Below are positions 11,463-25,960 of a stretch of DNA of 64,000 nt, in pieces (position 1 is the stretch's first letter; each line of letters starts with the position of its first letter). The DNA is from Luzula sylvatica (taxonomy: Eukaryota; Streptophyta; Magnoliopsida; Poales; Juncaceae): positions 50,773,798 to 50,837,797 of the forward strand of contig OX326957.1 in assembly GCA_946800325.1 (NCBI GenBank). Direction: 5' to 3'. The position numbers and the translations under genes are program-made. The notes under the pieces are model-generated. The model made no database searches. It saw nothing but the letters and a program-made list of their open reading frames with translations, and was not told the origin of the DNA.

Positions 11463-14287
11463 ACTGCCACTGTGTGCCAAACCAATTATTGCACAAGAAG
11501 ATAAACTTTAAATAATGTTTAATTAATAATTTAATTTGATGATTTCTAGCTAGTTCTTAACTTATACAGAAAAGGAGCTTTTGGAAAAAGAAGAAAAGAC
11601 AGAGAAAAAGCTAAAGATAGAGAGAGAAATAAAAACAGAAATTTGATGGGCCCGCAAGGAGGCTCTGGATGTTTCTTTCGAAAATCACACAAACATCACA
11701 TGGATATATAGTGACCACTAACAGAACACTTGAAAGCTTCCTACTTTTTTCACCAAATAAACCTCATCTTTTACAAAATCCTAACCAGACTTTTAGTTTT
11801 AACCTATAATTCAAATTGGAGCTTAATTTGAGATGAAATTCAATCTTAGTTAGATTAGATTCCTATCATTCAATCTTTTTGTTTATAGAACATCAAATTA
11901 GAAAGTGAATTAGATGACGAGACATCTTATTATTCCATTTTTTTTTCTAAATTATAATTTCAAAAAAATTTGAAGTGTCAAAATGGAGCATATTCATCTA
12001 ATTATTAATCAATATAATTAATATTATAATAATATTAATATGGGGATAAAATAATTATTTTAATTATAATAAAATAATTATTTAACATATAAAATATAAT
12101 ATTATAATAATATAAAAGTACATTAAGTATTATTATATTATTATTATTTAATTGTTAATTTTATAGCAATTATATTAAAATAAGTATTTTAATTATAACA
12201 TATATTAATAGATAAAATATAATATTGTAATAATATAAAAGTACATTTAATATTTTTATATTATTATTTAATTGCTAATATTATAGTAAAATAATAAAAT
12301 AATTACTTTAATTATAATATATATTAGTAGATAAAATATAATATTATTATTATTGAATTGCTAATATTATGGTAATTATATTAAAACAATAACATAATTA
12401 TTTTCATTATAATCTATATTAATAGATCAAATATAATAACATAATATAATATGGTAATCATATATTGTATGCATATAATATAATATTATTTGATATAATG
12501 GTATTATTATAATTTTATATTGCAATAATGTTATATTATAATAATATTATTTTTATCAAACTATTATTATTATTATATTATAACACGAAATATTTAATTT
12601 ATTTATGTATTTATTAATTTATATTGAATAAAAGAATTTATATAAGAAAATTAATAAGGGTATTTTTGTCCCAAAAAAAAAAAAATTGTATGGAATGTTA
12701 GAGTTAACACTAGTACGGATTTTTAAAGAACGAAACTTAAATTTTAGAGAGTTTTTGAAGAAATCCAAAAGTCAGGGGATTTTTCACAAATTCCAAAAAA
12801 GTTAAAGGAGTTTTTCAAGAATTCCCCGAGATTGTTTGGTATTTCAAAACGTGAATAATGCACAACTAGTGGTGAGATAGATACTCATACTTACATAGTA
12901 AATTGTTGGCATGAAGTACTCGTACTGTTGATTACATCACACATTTCACCAAGGACAATTATACTTTTCCCATTCATTTTCCTCGCAATCCTCCCGCACT
13001 AATTAATCTCATAATTAGCAAAATAGATTAACAATTAATTCACAAAATAATTTCCTTTCATAATTTCCTTTCATAAGTTTGTAGTGTAAAAACTCCATTG
13101 TAATGTTGAAAACATATGTAACTAATTTACAAAATAATATTTAATTATAATTCTTCAATATGTATTAACTTTTGTAAATAAACTCATTTTGTATCTTAAC
13201 TAGTGATCTTTTTTTATTAATATCATCAAGCTAAACTTTTACAATCTAAAGTGTATTTCCAGATTTAGATATTGACAAAAAAAAATAGAATACAATAACA
13301 TTTCATTTCTTGATATTATATTGGAATATAGAAAACGAGCAAATAACATATAATTAAAATTTAAAATTAGATGGTTCAATTCAATTAAATCTTTAACGTG
13401 TAGATCTGTGGTACTTGAATCTTGATTACATAAATGACTATTCATTCACAAGTAACATACAGTAGATATGTTTGATTGCCTACACTTATTTACTTATTTA
13501 TCATTATATAATACAAAATAATTGTACTTTATTACACAACTAGTTCTCATTAGTCATTAGTAATAATATCTATTATGACGAAATTTAGATCTATTGCAAT
13601 GGTAGTAGTAGTACTTCGAATCATATCATATGGTTATTGTAACAACGACTCGCGCGACGAATTTTAATAGGGACCAGACATGAAACGACTGTTCGAGATA
13701 ATGTAGTATATATATGGTTATTATTGTATTTTTTATATATGAAAACCGAATAATAATAATAATAATAATAATATGGCTCACTAACTGATCTCGCGGATTT
13801 CAGTCACGTTCCTTCGACCTTCGACCAATATGGCAATATAATACTTCTTAGTTATTATTAGCATGTTGTGTGCTTCGACTCTATATCAATAATATTTTGC
13901 AGGTAACATGTGTATGTGTGATATTATATCAAAATCAAATAATTCAAGAATATATTTTGAGTACAGGTCATGGCCACAAGTGTGAGAATAAAATGTTATT
14001 TTCGATTGGGCTTCTTCTTCCTTTAGTTCCAATTTAGCCTCCAAATTGGCTGTTGTATTGTCTGATCACAGGCTTGCACTCAGAAAAAAATAATTGGGCT
14101 TCTTCTTTAAGTAATCTATGCACAAAACAAAATAAAAACAGACACATAAAATCCATAAAATGAAGAAAAAAAATTAAATTAATTTATTTTGTTTGTTCAG
14201 CAATAAATTAACATTATAAAAGAAAAATAAAGCATAAAAAAGAAACAACAAATCAAGGCAATTTCAAATTGTATATGAAATCTTGAT
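11463..14287. other. AT-rich intergenic DNA
   Basis: Strongly AT-rich. 12000-12600 is almost only A/T, with TATAATAT-type runs and recurring 'ataaaatataatattataataat' phrases broken by point changes. There is an (AAT)n tract near 13749-13772. Nothing coding recognised. Confidence 0.55.
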
Positions 14288-15115
14288 TTAGAGCTTGGAT
14301 TTGGTCGACATAGACGCCATGTCAATCACAAAACGGTATCGAACATCATTCCTAGCGAGTCAATCTAATGCATGGTTTATGTTTTGTGGCGAGATGATTT
14401 CAATGTCACATGTAATATTGTGCTTCCCACATAAATCGAGCATTTCTTGCGTCTCCTTTATCCCTCCTGTCATGCTTCCTGTCACCGTCCTTTTGCCTAT
14501 TTTAATCCACGACTTAATTAGACTAGGTATCTTTTTTTTTCTGATAGTTTTAAGTCATACATATATTTGACAATTTGAGTTATTTTATTTTCTACCGAAT
14601 ATAAGAGGGAAAGAGGGAAGATCGATAGCTTTATTGGGAGCTCCAACAAGAACCATCTTTCCATTCACCTTTAGCAACTCTAATATCGGTCCTAGCGAAT
14701 GCTTTGCCGAAACTGTGTTGATTATGTAGCCCAAACTCCTTATTCCCGTCTATTTCGAAAATAAAAAACATAAAACATGCTTAATTAAGACGTAGCACGG
14801 TTGTGTTTTGCACGAATCTTGACGCAATTATTAGATATCAAGAAGTTACCTGCATATGTTTAGGATCAGTACTGACAATAAATGCGTCGGCATTGAGGAG
14901 TTGTTCCGCTTATTTTTCTTTATTCGGAGAGGTGCTGATAACAGTGACGTGCAACCCAAAAGCCTTGCAGAACTTGACCGCCACATGGCCGAGTCCACCT
15001 AAACCAACCACACCGAGTTTCTTACCGGCTTGGAACATATTGTGATAAGTAAACTGGACTTGGTCGCAGTAGTTCTCTTACGATACGTTACGCACCTGCA
15101 TCTGTAGCCACCATA
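14288..15115 (-). pseudogene. Cinnamyl-alcohol-dehydrogenase (CAD) relic
   Basis: Read right to left, three blocks match the CAD family of NADPH-dependent alcohol dehydrogenases (monolignol synthesis). Block one (about 15050-14856) holds the nucleotide-binding [12 protein letters not shown] and VTVISTSP, then a donor-like GTAACT. Block two (about 14735-14595) reads INTVSAKHSLGPIL and MVLVGAP. Block three (about 14485-14288) reads GGIKETQEML and ends DVRYRFVIDMAS. In-frame stops sit after STSPNKEK and after NHALD. Upstream only YGGY is left; the zinc-binding N-terminal half is missing. The order and introns fit a gene copy rather than a processed one. A disabled, truncated gene. Confidence 0.85.
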
Positions 15116-15761
15116 AATGAGGCCACACGAAGTGATTATCGGCATTGTTGAAGTGAAATGATGAGGCTCTGTTGATCGACATTGATGGAGATGATGGTTA
15201 GGTTCGTGTTGGAGGTTGTATTGGCGGCCACAAGAAGATCCTGAGGAATCGAACTGGTGAATCACCTGAGATTACTGCCAAGTTCATCGACAACAAAGAA
15301 GAAGCAAAAAGGGGGTAAATGAGATCGTCATCTGGGAAAGGAAAGAAGGATTGTTTTTAAGGGTATTATTACTAGTTTAGTTATAAAGGATTAAATGAAG
15401 GTATCAGGATTAGTTTTTTATTTTTTCTCAAGGCATCTTCGAAATTGTATGAACCAAGTCTTTCTCCTAATGATATTAATAAATGCAATAGAAATAGGAC
15501 GCAAGAGCCTACTTTATTTTTCCCAAAAAAAAAAAAAATTTTGGTTCATAAAAGACTTAACATGAACACATAAAAAAGTTCACAATCACATATAGTGAAT
15601 AAAGTCATTACATTAATTAATATAAATAAAAAGGTACCGAATAAGCAAAAAACAAGAAAACTCAAACATATCTTTTGACTGACCAAAATAATTATTACAT
15701 TATACTAACTTAACAAAAGCCTTACTATTACGGTTAATTCCATGAGCGATCTTCATTGAGA
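15116..15761. other. Intergenic DNA between CAD relic and next gene
   Basis: May hold unrecognisable CAD 5' remnants at 15116-15300. The rest is AT-rich and includes the presumed 3' untranslated region of the minus-strand gene to the right. Confidence 0.45.
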
Positions 15762-17642
<1,881 letters not shown>

Positions 17643-18397
17643 CTGATGGAACTGCTGAGCGAGAGGTAGGGGGAAGCAGCGGCGAAGAGGCGGGGACGAT
17701 GGACAAAAAAGAGAACCCTAGATATTATATACATGTGATTCGGCAAAGAGGCGGGTAGCGCGACCTTGAAGCCGTCACTTCAAATCCAGGTCTTCAAATC
17801 TCAGGTCTTCAAATCCAGAGTCTGTATGATTCCGTCACTTCAAAATTGAGTGTTGGTGAAATCCAGTATTTCAAAATTTGAGGTTTTATAAAACCGGTAT
17901 TCTGGAGTATAGAAGAAGAGGGATTAAGCGTGCGAAGGAAGCAATGGGCATGTTTGATTTGTGGATTAGGGTGGATTATATTTCGATATCCATGATTTCA
18001 AATACAATCATATTTCATATACATGGATATAGCTGTCCATGTATTTCATTATAATATTATTTTTTCAAATTATATTCATAAATAATAATTATATTATACA
18101 ATAGTAATGTAATATTATATACTATCATATTATATAATGTAATTTAATATAATATGATTAAAAACAATATAAAATCTAATTCAAATAAAATTATATAATA
18201 TAATATAACATAAAATAATATAATATAAATATAATATAATATAATATAGAACAATATAATATCATATAATATAAAACAATATAATATCATATAATATAAT
18301 ATAAAATAATATAATATGAACATAAACCATTATAATATAAAATAACAAGTTTTAACCCGCGCGATTGCGCGGTACCAGGTAAACTTGTCGAAATTTT
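17643..18397. other. AT-rich spacer before the retrotransposon block
   Basis: Presumed 5' flank of the minus-strand gene, then 18000-18340 rich in ATAATATAAT tandem phrases. At 18356-18372 a GC-rich dyad CCCGCGCGATTGCGCGG stands out. No gene seen. Confidence 0.5.
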
Positions 18398-20452
18398 TGA
18401 AAGAAATATAGTTTCGGATCAACCGTAAAAGTGTACACAAGGATAAACGAATGTAAGCGTACATTCGTGGTCATAACTTTCAGTAGGAAAATCCAATTTG
18501 AATGGTTCAAATTGGGTTAGATAGATAATATGATTATCTATAACCTTCATATAGAAATATATTTCACATGAACGAAGTATCAGTGTCGTTTCAATGAAAT
18601 ACCGAAATGGTGCAACAGTATGACATACAGTTAGTAAAACTGTCATAACTTTTGTATACGAACTCCAATTGGGCTAGGCCAAATTGTATTGGGTAGATAA
18701 TAAGATTATCTACAACTTTTGTGAAAGTTAATTTTCTGCTAGAAGAATTTACCAATTTCGTATGGACAGAATACTGAACATGATACATGCAGTTTTCTGT
18801 GTGAAAAGTTGTATATTGGACATGCATGTCTTTTGGCCCATCCTAATCCTATGAGATATAAATAGGATATTTCTCTCTCCTCTATTCAGATAATTCAGTC
18901 CAACCTGTTGAATTAATAAGTATAATCCAGCATATTGAGAGTCTTCTTTCTGAGAGCGAAAGAGTGCGAAGAGAGAAAACCGAGAAAAGCGAGTTTTTCT
19001 CGGTGTAGAGAATCAACCAATCGAGCAAGTTCGCCGGTGCTTCGTCTAGGCAGTTGCACCCGCAACCGACGTCTTCCGACTCAAGGTGGATACCCGTAGA
19101 GGAGCGACACGAGTGACTCTTCGATTGTGATCGATCCGGAGGAACGTTAATCGTCAACGAGCGGTGAAAGACGCGTGGGGTGGTGAAGGAAATACAGTTT
19201 CGGAATCAACCGTAAAAGTGTACACAAGGATAAACGAATGTAAGCGTACATTCGTGGTCATATCTTTCAGTAGAAAAATCTAATTTGAATGGTTCAAATT
19301 GGGTTAGATAGATAATAAGATTATCTACAACCTTCATATAGAAATATATTTCATATGAACGAAGTATCGGTGTCGTTTCTATGAAATACCGAAAGGCTGC
19401 AATAGTATGACATACAGTTAGTAAAACAGTCATAACGTTTGCATACGAACTCCAATTGGGCCAGGCCAAATTGGGTCGAGTAGATAATAAGATTATCTAC
19501 AACTTTCGTGTTGGGTGATGTTCTGTCAGAGGAATTTACCAATTTCGTATGGACATAATACTGGACATATACATGCAACTTTCTGTGTGAAAGAGTGTAT
19601 ATTGGATATACATGTCTTTTGGCCAATCCTAATCCTATATGATATAAATAGGATTTTTCTCTCTCATCTGGTGTGGTTCATTCAGTTAATTAATTCAGAA
19701 TATTCCAGAGAATTGTGAGACAACTTTCTAGAGAGAGAAAGGGTGTAAAGAGAGAGAAACCGTGAAAAGGTGTTTTCCGGTATAGAGAATCAATCAATCG
19801 AGCAAGTTCGCCGGTGCATCGTCTAGGCAGTTGCACCCGCGACCGACGTCTTACGAGTCAAGGTGGATACAAGTAGAGGAGCAACATCTGGGGCTCTTTC
19901 GGTTGTGATCGATTCGGAGGAACGAAATCTGCCGGAGACGGAAACGAGCGAATCGAGTAACGGGCTGTGGAAGCATGCGGGCATGGAACGCATGAAGACA
20001 ACCCGAGGCGTGTCAAGACGGTGGGAGACGTGCGGTATGGGACGTACGGGCTAGTCACCAATGTGACACCGAAGGAAAAGAAGGATGCGAGCGATCAACC
20101 CGTCGTGTGTGATCAATTTCACGCTGATAATCGTCTATCCTACTTTGCATCGTACCCTCGAAGTCATGGCGTGATCTTGGATTTAGGGAACCGGAACGGG
20201 CCTTCATATCCGCTGCGCGGGCCCGGGGATGGGTGAATTCCCGACAGGTGGAACGTGCGGATTGTCACCAACGTGACAGGAGAAAGAAGAATAGCAATCA
20301 ACTCTTCGAATGCAATCAATTTTGCACTGGTATGAATCTATCCTTCTTATTGCATCATACCCTTCGAAGTCATGGCGTTTTCTTGGATTATGGGAACCGG
20401 ACCGGGCCTACATATCCGCTGCGCGGGCCGGGGATGGGATAAATTCCCTTCA
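18398..20452 (+). repeat. LTR A1 (5' LTR, split by solo LTR)
   Basis: Runs TGAAAGAAAT ... CCCTTCA; about 987 bp once the insert and duplicated target are removed. U3 carries two copies of the 'CATAACTTT ... TAGATAAT..GATTATCTA' module, a TATAAATA box at 18857 and a CT-rich start region. U5 ends in the hairpin described in the findings. It is cut at 19183 and resumes at 20252. Confidence 0.85.
19184..20246 (+). mobile_element. Solo LTR A2 nested in LTR A1
   Basis: A 1063-bp LTR (TGAAGG...CCGACA) with no internal region, flanked by a perfect 5-bp duplication GGTGG (19179-19183 and 20247-20251). Beyond it the host LTR continues with the matching U5 sequence. This is the standard trace of an insertion followed by LTR-LTR recombination. 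It explains why two U5 ends stand in tandem at 20041-20452. Confidence 0.92.
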
Positions 20453-20722
20453 GTGGTATCATAACGATCGCCATCGATTCGAGGATCGAATCATAGTCGT
20501 ATATTAGATATACGCACGGATTATCAAAGTTCGTACCCGTTTGCATGATGTTATATATAGAGAAAGTCAAATTTCGTTAAAATCACAAGTAGAATTCACT
20601 AGAGATCAATCAAAAGTTGATTGAGAGTATCTAGGAATAATCGTGAAAAGGTTTCATGATTGGTCGTTTTTGAAACGAGTGAAAACAGACAACACTGCAG
20701 GAAACAGCAGAAAAATCGCATA

Positions 20723-20845
20723 GTCCGTTGCAACAGACTGGTTGATCCGTTGTAACGGACACTGTATGAGATATAGGAAATTGGGGATTATCTGCGAAAA
20801 TTACATAGTCCGTTGCAATGGATTTGGAGTTCCGTTGCAACGGAC
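20723..20845. repeat. Dyad array, A leader (2 pairs)
   Basis: Units start at 20723, 20745, 20808 and 20830: within-pair steps of 22 bp and pair-to-pair 85 bp. Consensus GTCCGTTGCAACGGAC. It is the left part of the larger array seen in the other A leaders. Confidence 0.85.
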
Positions 20846-20849
20846 CCAC

Positions 20850-21026
20850 TCTTGCAAATTTCACTTGATCCGTGAGATTTTAAAACGAAAGGATGTGATC
20901 ATAGAAAAGATTGATACTGACAGGAATGTTGCATACCCGTTTACTAAGTCACTCTCACAAGCTAAGCACGATTACCATGCGAAAGCTATAGGTTTGAGAT
21001 ACCTAGAGGAGGAAGAGAGTAGTTAG
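20850..21026 (+). pseudogene. RNase H C-terminal tail of Copia pol (A1-A3)
   Basis: In frame from about 20855 it reads KFHLIREILKRK, PFTKSLSQAKHD and IGLRYLEEEE and ends in TAG. It matches the last 50-odd residues of pol in element B (stop at 39101-39103). The leader joins it directly, so gag, protease, integrase and most of RT-RNase H were deleted. The 95-codon frame starting at 20742 is a fusion of leader and pol tail and is not a separate gene. Confidence 0.8.
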
Positions 21027-22182
21027 TTATCTAAAACGATAGTTTCGTAGGACGAGATTAGTCTAATAGATTAGTAAACGTTGTATCACCCCAAACTTAT
21101 CTTATATTAATACAATTTCGAGATTTTAAAATATTTTCATTTGCATTTACCTTATATGAAAACTGTGTACGGGTTGTGTAATTTGATTACATGAACCCTG
21201 ATTTAAACTTGTGTGGACGTCGGCATAATACGTGATTATGTGCAGCGAAACCGTCACACTTAAAGTTTCTTTTCTAAACATCCCTAGTCACGATTTAGTT
21301 TGCTTAATAGAGAAGCACATCTATTATCAGAAAATAGACTCAACGTGTACACTAGTACGTTAGTCGAGGAGATGATTATGTTTTTCTAATCATAGGACAA
21401 AGGTGTTTGTCGAATCGGGAACGTAGATATATGCTATGTGACATATATTGGATATGACCGAAGCCGCGAGACCATGACATGGTTTAGTCATTATGGATGG
21501 ACTTGCGACGAGTAGGGTATTAGGTTCTTCATACTTGAGGGGACCATTGATTGTGTTACATTTGTAACACAATGCTTTAATATGACCTTACGCTCACCGT
21601 AACAGGGAGTCAAAACGGTCATCATTGGGTATTGTCCGAAACGCGGAATTCAATGTGAGTCTCCAAGATAGGAATTGTTTATTCCGAAAGGAAGAGATAT
21701 CTCTTAGGCCACTCGATGAATTGATTAACGAAAACTACGGTCGTAGTCAATGATATTAACGGTTAATATCGATTGAAATTGTTAAATCAGTTCGGAATCG
21801 AGAAATAAGTATAGTTAATCAAAATATAAGGATGACTACCACCATGCCTTTTGATTAACGGATATCGCTAACAAGAGACCTAATAACCGCTATTCGAGAT
21901 AGGCACAATGATCACAATCATTTTTCGTTTTAACATGGGTAGCCATGATGGAGTGACTAGATCCCGCTCATGGGCTTGTAGGCTTTGGAAACAGCCTACT
22001 GCCATCGTTAAACGAACCTATATGGTCACACAATAAGTCGTACTAAGTCGGGCTTGATTATAAAATTGGCACATAAGATGTGCATAGCTTGGTATTTTGA
22101 TATGCGAGCTATATTCTCTAAAATCGTGCATATTGGATATGCATGAGTACCTTTTAGGTAGATCTGAAATTGAGTGGGAGAC
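21027..22182 (+). other. 3' non-coding region of A1-A3
   Basis: About 1.15 kb after the pol stop with no frame of note. The same sequence, on the other strand, occurs at 55347-56440, and its last 160 bp recur at 36767-36929. It ends in the purine tract before the 3' LTR. Confidence 0.75.
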
Positions 22183-23162
22183 TGAAAGAAATACAGTTTC
22201 GGATCAATCGTAAAAGTGTACACAAGGATAAACGAATGTAAGCGTACATTTGTGGTCATAACTTTCAGTAGGAAAATCCAATTTGAATGGTTCAAATTGG
22301 GTTAGATAGATAATAGGATTATCTATAACCTTCATATAGAAATATATTTCATATGAACGAAGTATAAGTGTCGTTTATGTGAAATACCAAAAGGGTGCAA
22401 CAGTATGACATACAATTAGTAAAACTGTCATAACGTTTGTATACGAACTCCAATTGGGCCAGGACAAATTGGGTTGGGTAGAGAATAAGATTATCTACAA
22501 CTGTGGTGTAGGTTAATTTTTTGTCAGAAGAATTTACCAATTTCGTGTGAACAGAATACTGAACAGGTTCATGAAGTTTTCTGTGTGAAATGATGTATAT
22601 TGGATATACATGTCTTTTGGCCCATCATAATCCTATGTGATATAAATAAGATATTTCTCTCTCATTCATTCAGTCCAATTCATTCTAAGAAATAGAATTA
22701 TCCAGAATATTGAGAGCCACCTTTCATAGAGCGAAAGAGTGCGAAGAGAGAAAAACCGAGAAAAAGGAGTTTTTCTCGGTATAGAGAATCCATCAATCGA
22801 GCAAGTTCGCCGGTGCTTCGTCTAGGCAGTTGCACCCGTGACCAACGTCTTCCGACTCAAGGTGGATACATGTAGAGGAAAGACACGTGTGGTTCTTCGA
22901 TTGTGATCGATCCAGAGGAGAGTTAATAGTCAACAAGCGATGAAAGACGCGTGGTGTGGGACGCGCGGATTGTCACCAACGTGTCAGGAGAAAGAAGAAT
23001 AGCAATCAACCCTTCGAGTGCAATCAATTTTGCACCGGTATGAATCTATCCTTCTTATTGCATCGTACCCTTCGAAGTCATGGCGTGATCTCAGGGTTTT
23101 GGGAACTGGACCGGGCCTTTATATCCGCTGCGCGGGCCCGGGGTCGGGGTAAATTCCCATCA
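22183..23162 (+). repeat. LTR A3 (3' LTR)
   Basis: 980 bp, TGAAAGAAATACAG ... AATTCCCATCA, after the purine tract gagtgggaga. It has the same modules as A1. After it comes older pol sequence rather than a copy of the 5' flank. Confidence 0.88.
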
Positions 23163-24783
23163 CTAATGATGATAGATCGAAATCATATGATGATTCGATA
23201 TCCTACAAGGAGGCTATGAAAAGTGATGATTCCATGAAATTTGAGATTCGATCCGTGTAAATTATCAAGTTTAAAACTTGATTTCATTACTTTCTGGGTT
23301 AGACCCATGAAATGTCAATGGGTTTTCAAGATGAGAACCGACACGGATAGGAATATGCATATAAAATAGCGAGGTTAGTAGTGAAAAGTTGTAAGTATTT
23401 CATGGTCGGACTATGAAGAAACATTTTTGCATGTTGCCATGCTTTCATATTCTAGAAATTATGTTTGCCATTGTCGCGTATTATGACTGTGTGATGTGGA
23501 AAAATGGATGTTAAAACCGAATTTCTTGACAGAAATTTTATGAAAGGATGTGTTCTTGACACAACCTTACGATTTTGTCGATTCATAAGAATCGGGGATA
23601 GGATATGCACGCTTTAACGATCCATATGATGGATTAGAGGAAGATTCTCGAATTGGAATATTCATTTTGACAAAATTATAAACTGTTATAAGATTGTCGG
23701 AACGAATGAAAAATTTCTGTACACATGAAGATTAGCGGGAGCCGCGTTATATTTCTTGTAACGACAACGGATTTAGGCTAGACCGCTTATGAATTAAGCG
23801 TGAAGATCTATAGGATAGATCTAAGAAGTTCCTCGTTCTATAGCACGTATATCGACAAATTGTTGAAAATGGTTTTCAACATATAACTCCTTGGCGGAGT
23901 TAAATCGAAATGTCGAATGGCAAAAAATTTCTACGGCTCGGTGTGATGCATCAAGCAGGGCGAAAAGTAATAATATGAATCTTTACATTTGATGTGAGGA
24001 TATATTATATCTGCCATGATATGTATGTGGCTATACGTCTTAAACATAAAGCGTATAATTCACCGTCAATAAAAATCAAGGGAATCACACGAGTTTGAAT
24101 GTAATGTGATTACATGAGACTAACTCTTGTGAATGTATAATGGTTATACATATATATACATAATGGTTATGTATATTTAAACGCATCGGGATTTGTATTC
24201 ATAGCGGTGAAGTTTATCCTTGAATACTTTGCGAAAGAATTCAGGATTTTATTTTATCTATAATGGTGTGGAAGACGTGTTGGTTATAAAGAGTTATAAC
24301 AACGACAATTTTCAAATATTAAGCACGTCCAAATATGTAGCATGCCTTTCGATCACAAAGTGTGTACATGTTTTGCTTAAACGAAAACACGGTTATGTGG
24401 AAAGGTTCTACACGACCAATAGTTCATGATTCTATTTACGGAGGCGAGTATATTGCGGTTATTAATCGCAAAAGGAAGCGGTATGGATCAAGGATACATG
24501 ACCAAACTCGAGTAGTCACGAGTTATCGTATTGCGTGAAACACAATAGTACAAACCAAAATTGCCGAGGTCACAACCACTTCTAGCCAATACTCGGAAAA
24601 TTTCATCTGATCCATGAAATTTTGTGAAAAGATGTGATCGTAGGTAGATGAAAATGTTCCAAACCTTATGAAGATTAACACTAGCGGAAATGTGCGGACC
24701 CGTTTACAAAATTGCTCTCTCTAGTCATGTGTGACTGTCATGCGATGACTATGGGTATGGAGATACCTAGAGGAGGAAGAAGA
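23163..24783 (+). pseudogene. Old Copia RT-RNase H relic (A0)
   Basis: A heavily decayed second half of pol related to element B. Readable islands include EAMKS near 23212, WVFK near 23318, DVKTEFLD near 23507 (the QMDVKTAFLNG block) and the RNase H tail near 24590-24783. The YVDD region is lost in a deletion. Many stops and shifts. It is the oldest coding relic in the stack and has no LTR of its own in view. Confidence 0.7.
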
Positions 24784-24976
24784 TAGTAGAGTGTAGTTAT
24801 CTAATACGATAGTCCTCGCAGGTTATGGATATGGAGATACCCATATGTAAACGTTGTATCACCCAAATACTTAATCCATATGAATGCATCTCTTTAAAAA
24901 AATTATTTAATTAAATTAATATGCATTCACCTTATATGAAAACTGTGTGCGGGTTGTGTAATATGATTGTTACATG
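24784..24976 (+). other. Start of A0 3' non-coding region
   Basis: Matches the first about 190 bp after pol in A1-A3 ('aaactgtgtgcgggttgtgtaat'-like). It stops at 24976 where LTR A4 begins, so A4 inserted here. Confidence 0.65.
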
Positions 24977-25960
24977 TGAAAGAATTACAGTTTCAGATCA
25001 ACCGTAAAATGTACACAAGGATAAACGTACGTACGCGTTAGTGGGCATAACTTTCAGTTAAAGAATCCAATTTGAATGGTTCAAATTGGGTTAGATATAT
25101 AATGAGATTATCTATAACTTTCATGTAGAAACATATTTCATTTGAACGAAGTATCAGTGTCGTTTTAATGAAATACCGAAAGGGTACAACAGTATGACAT
25201 ACAGTTAGTAAAACTATCATAACGTTTGCATACGAACTCCAATTGGGCTGGACCAAATTGGGTTGGAAAGATAATAAGATTATCTACAACTTTCGTGCAG
25301 GTTAGTTTTCTGTTAGAAGAATTTAACAATTTCGTTTTGACAGAATACTGAAAATGATACATGCAGTTTTCTGTGTGAAAAGATGTGTATTGGATATACA
25401 TACCTTTTGACCCATCATAATCCTATGTGATATAAATAGGATATTTTCTCTCTCTTTAGTATAATTAATTAAGTCCATTTTCATTCTATCTAGAGAATTA
25501 ATCCAGATATAAAGAGTCTTCTTTCAGAGAGTGAAAGAGTGCGAAGAAAGAAAACCGAGAAAAAGAGTTTTTCACGGTGTAGAGAATCAATATAATCGAG
25601 CAAGTTCGCCGGTGCTTCGTCTAGGCAGTTGCACGCGCGATCGAAGTCTTACGACTCAAGGTGGATACGAGTAGATGAGCGACATCTGTGGCACTTCGAT
25701 TGTGATCGAACCGGAGGAGCAAAGGTCGTCAACGAAGTGGTGAGAGACGTGTGGGCATGGGACGCATGACTAGTCACCAACGTGACAGGAGAAAAGAAGA
25801 TAAGCGATCAACCCTTCAAGCGTGATCAATTTCACGCCGGTAAAGATGTATCCTTCTTTTTGCATCGTACTCTCGAAGTCGAGGCGTGATCTTGGGTTTT
25901 GGGAACCGGACTGGGCCTTCATATCCGATGCGCGGGCCCGGGTCGGGAATATTCCCTACA
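24977..25960 (+). repeat. LTR A4 (5' LTR of host A element)
   Basis: 984 bp, TGAAAGAATTACAG ... ATTCCCTACA, followed at once by the PBS gtggtatcagtgcgatcg. Its element continues as leader to 26921, resumes at 41447 after element B, and reaches gag at 42029. The rest lies beyond C and the window end. Confidence 0.88.

Larger units (their letters stand above)
18398..23162 (+). mobile_element. Copia element A1-A3, internally deleted
   Basis: 5' LTR, altered PBS (gtggtatcataacg at 20453), short leader, only the last part of pol, 3' non-coding region, purine tract (gagtgggaga) and 3' LTR. Nearly all of gag-pol is gone, so it could move only with help. A solo LTR of the same family sits in its 5' LTR. 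Flanks 'atttt' and 'ctaat' do not match, so no target duplication is visible and the outer ends may be recombined. Confidence 0.8.

Noticed and set aside
18459..19626. Repeated minus-strand frames of 60-100 codons in every A LTR
   Set aside because: They recur because the LTR recurs; they end at different stops and show no domain or conserved start, so they are LTR shadows.
20742..21026. Separate small gene
   Set aside because: It is leader sequence fused to the RNase H end of Copia pol by deletion.
18398..23162. Intact target duplication for A1-A3
   Set aside because: Flanks atttt and ctaat do not match, so a clean insertion cannot be claimed.
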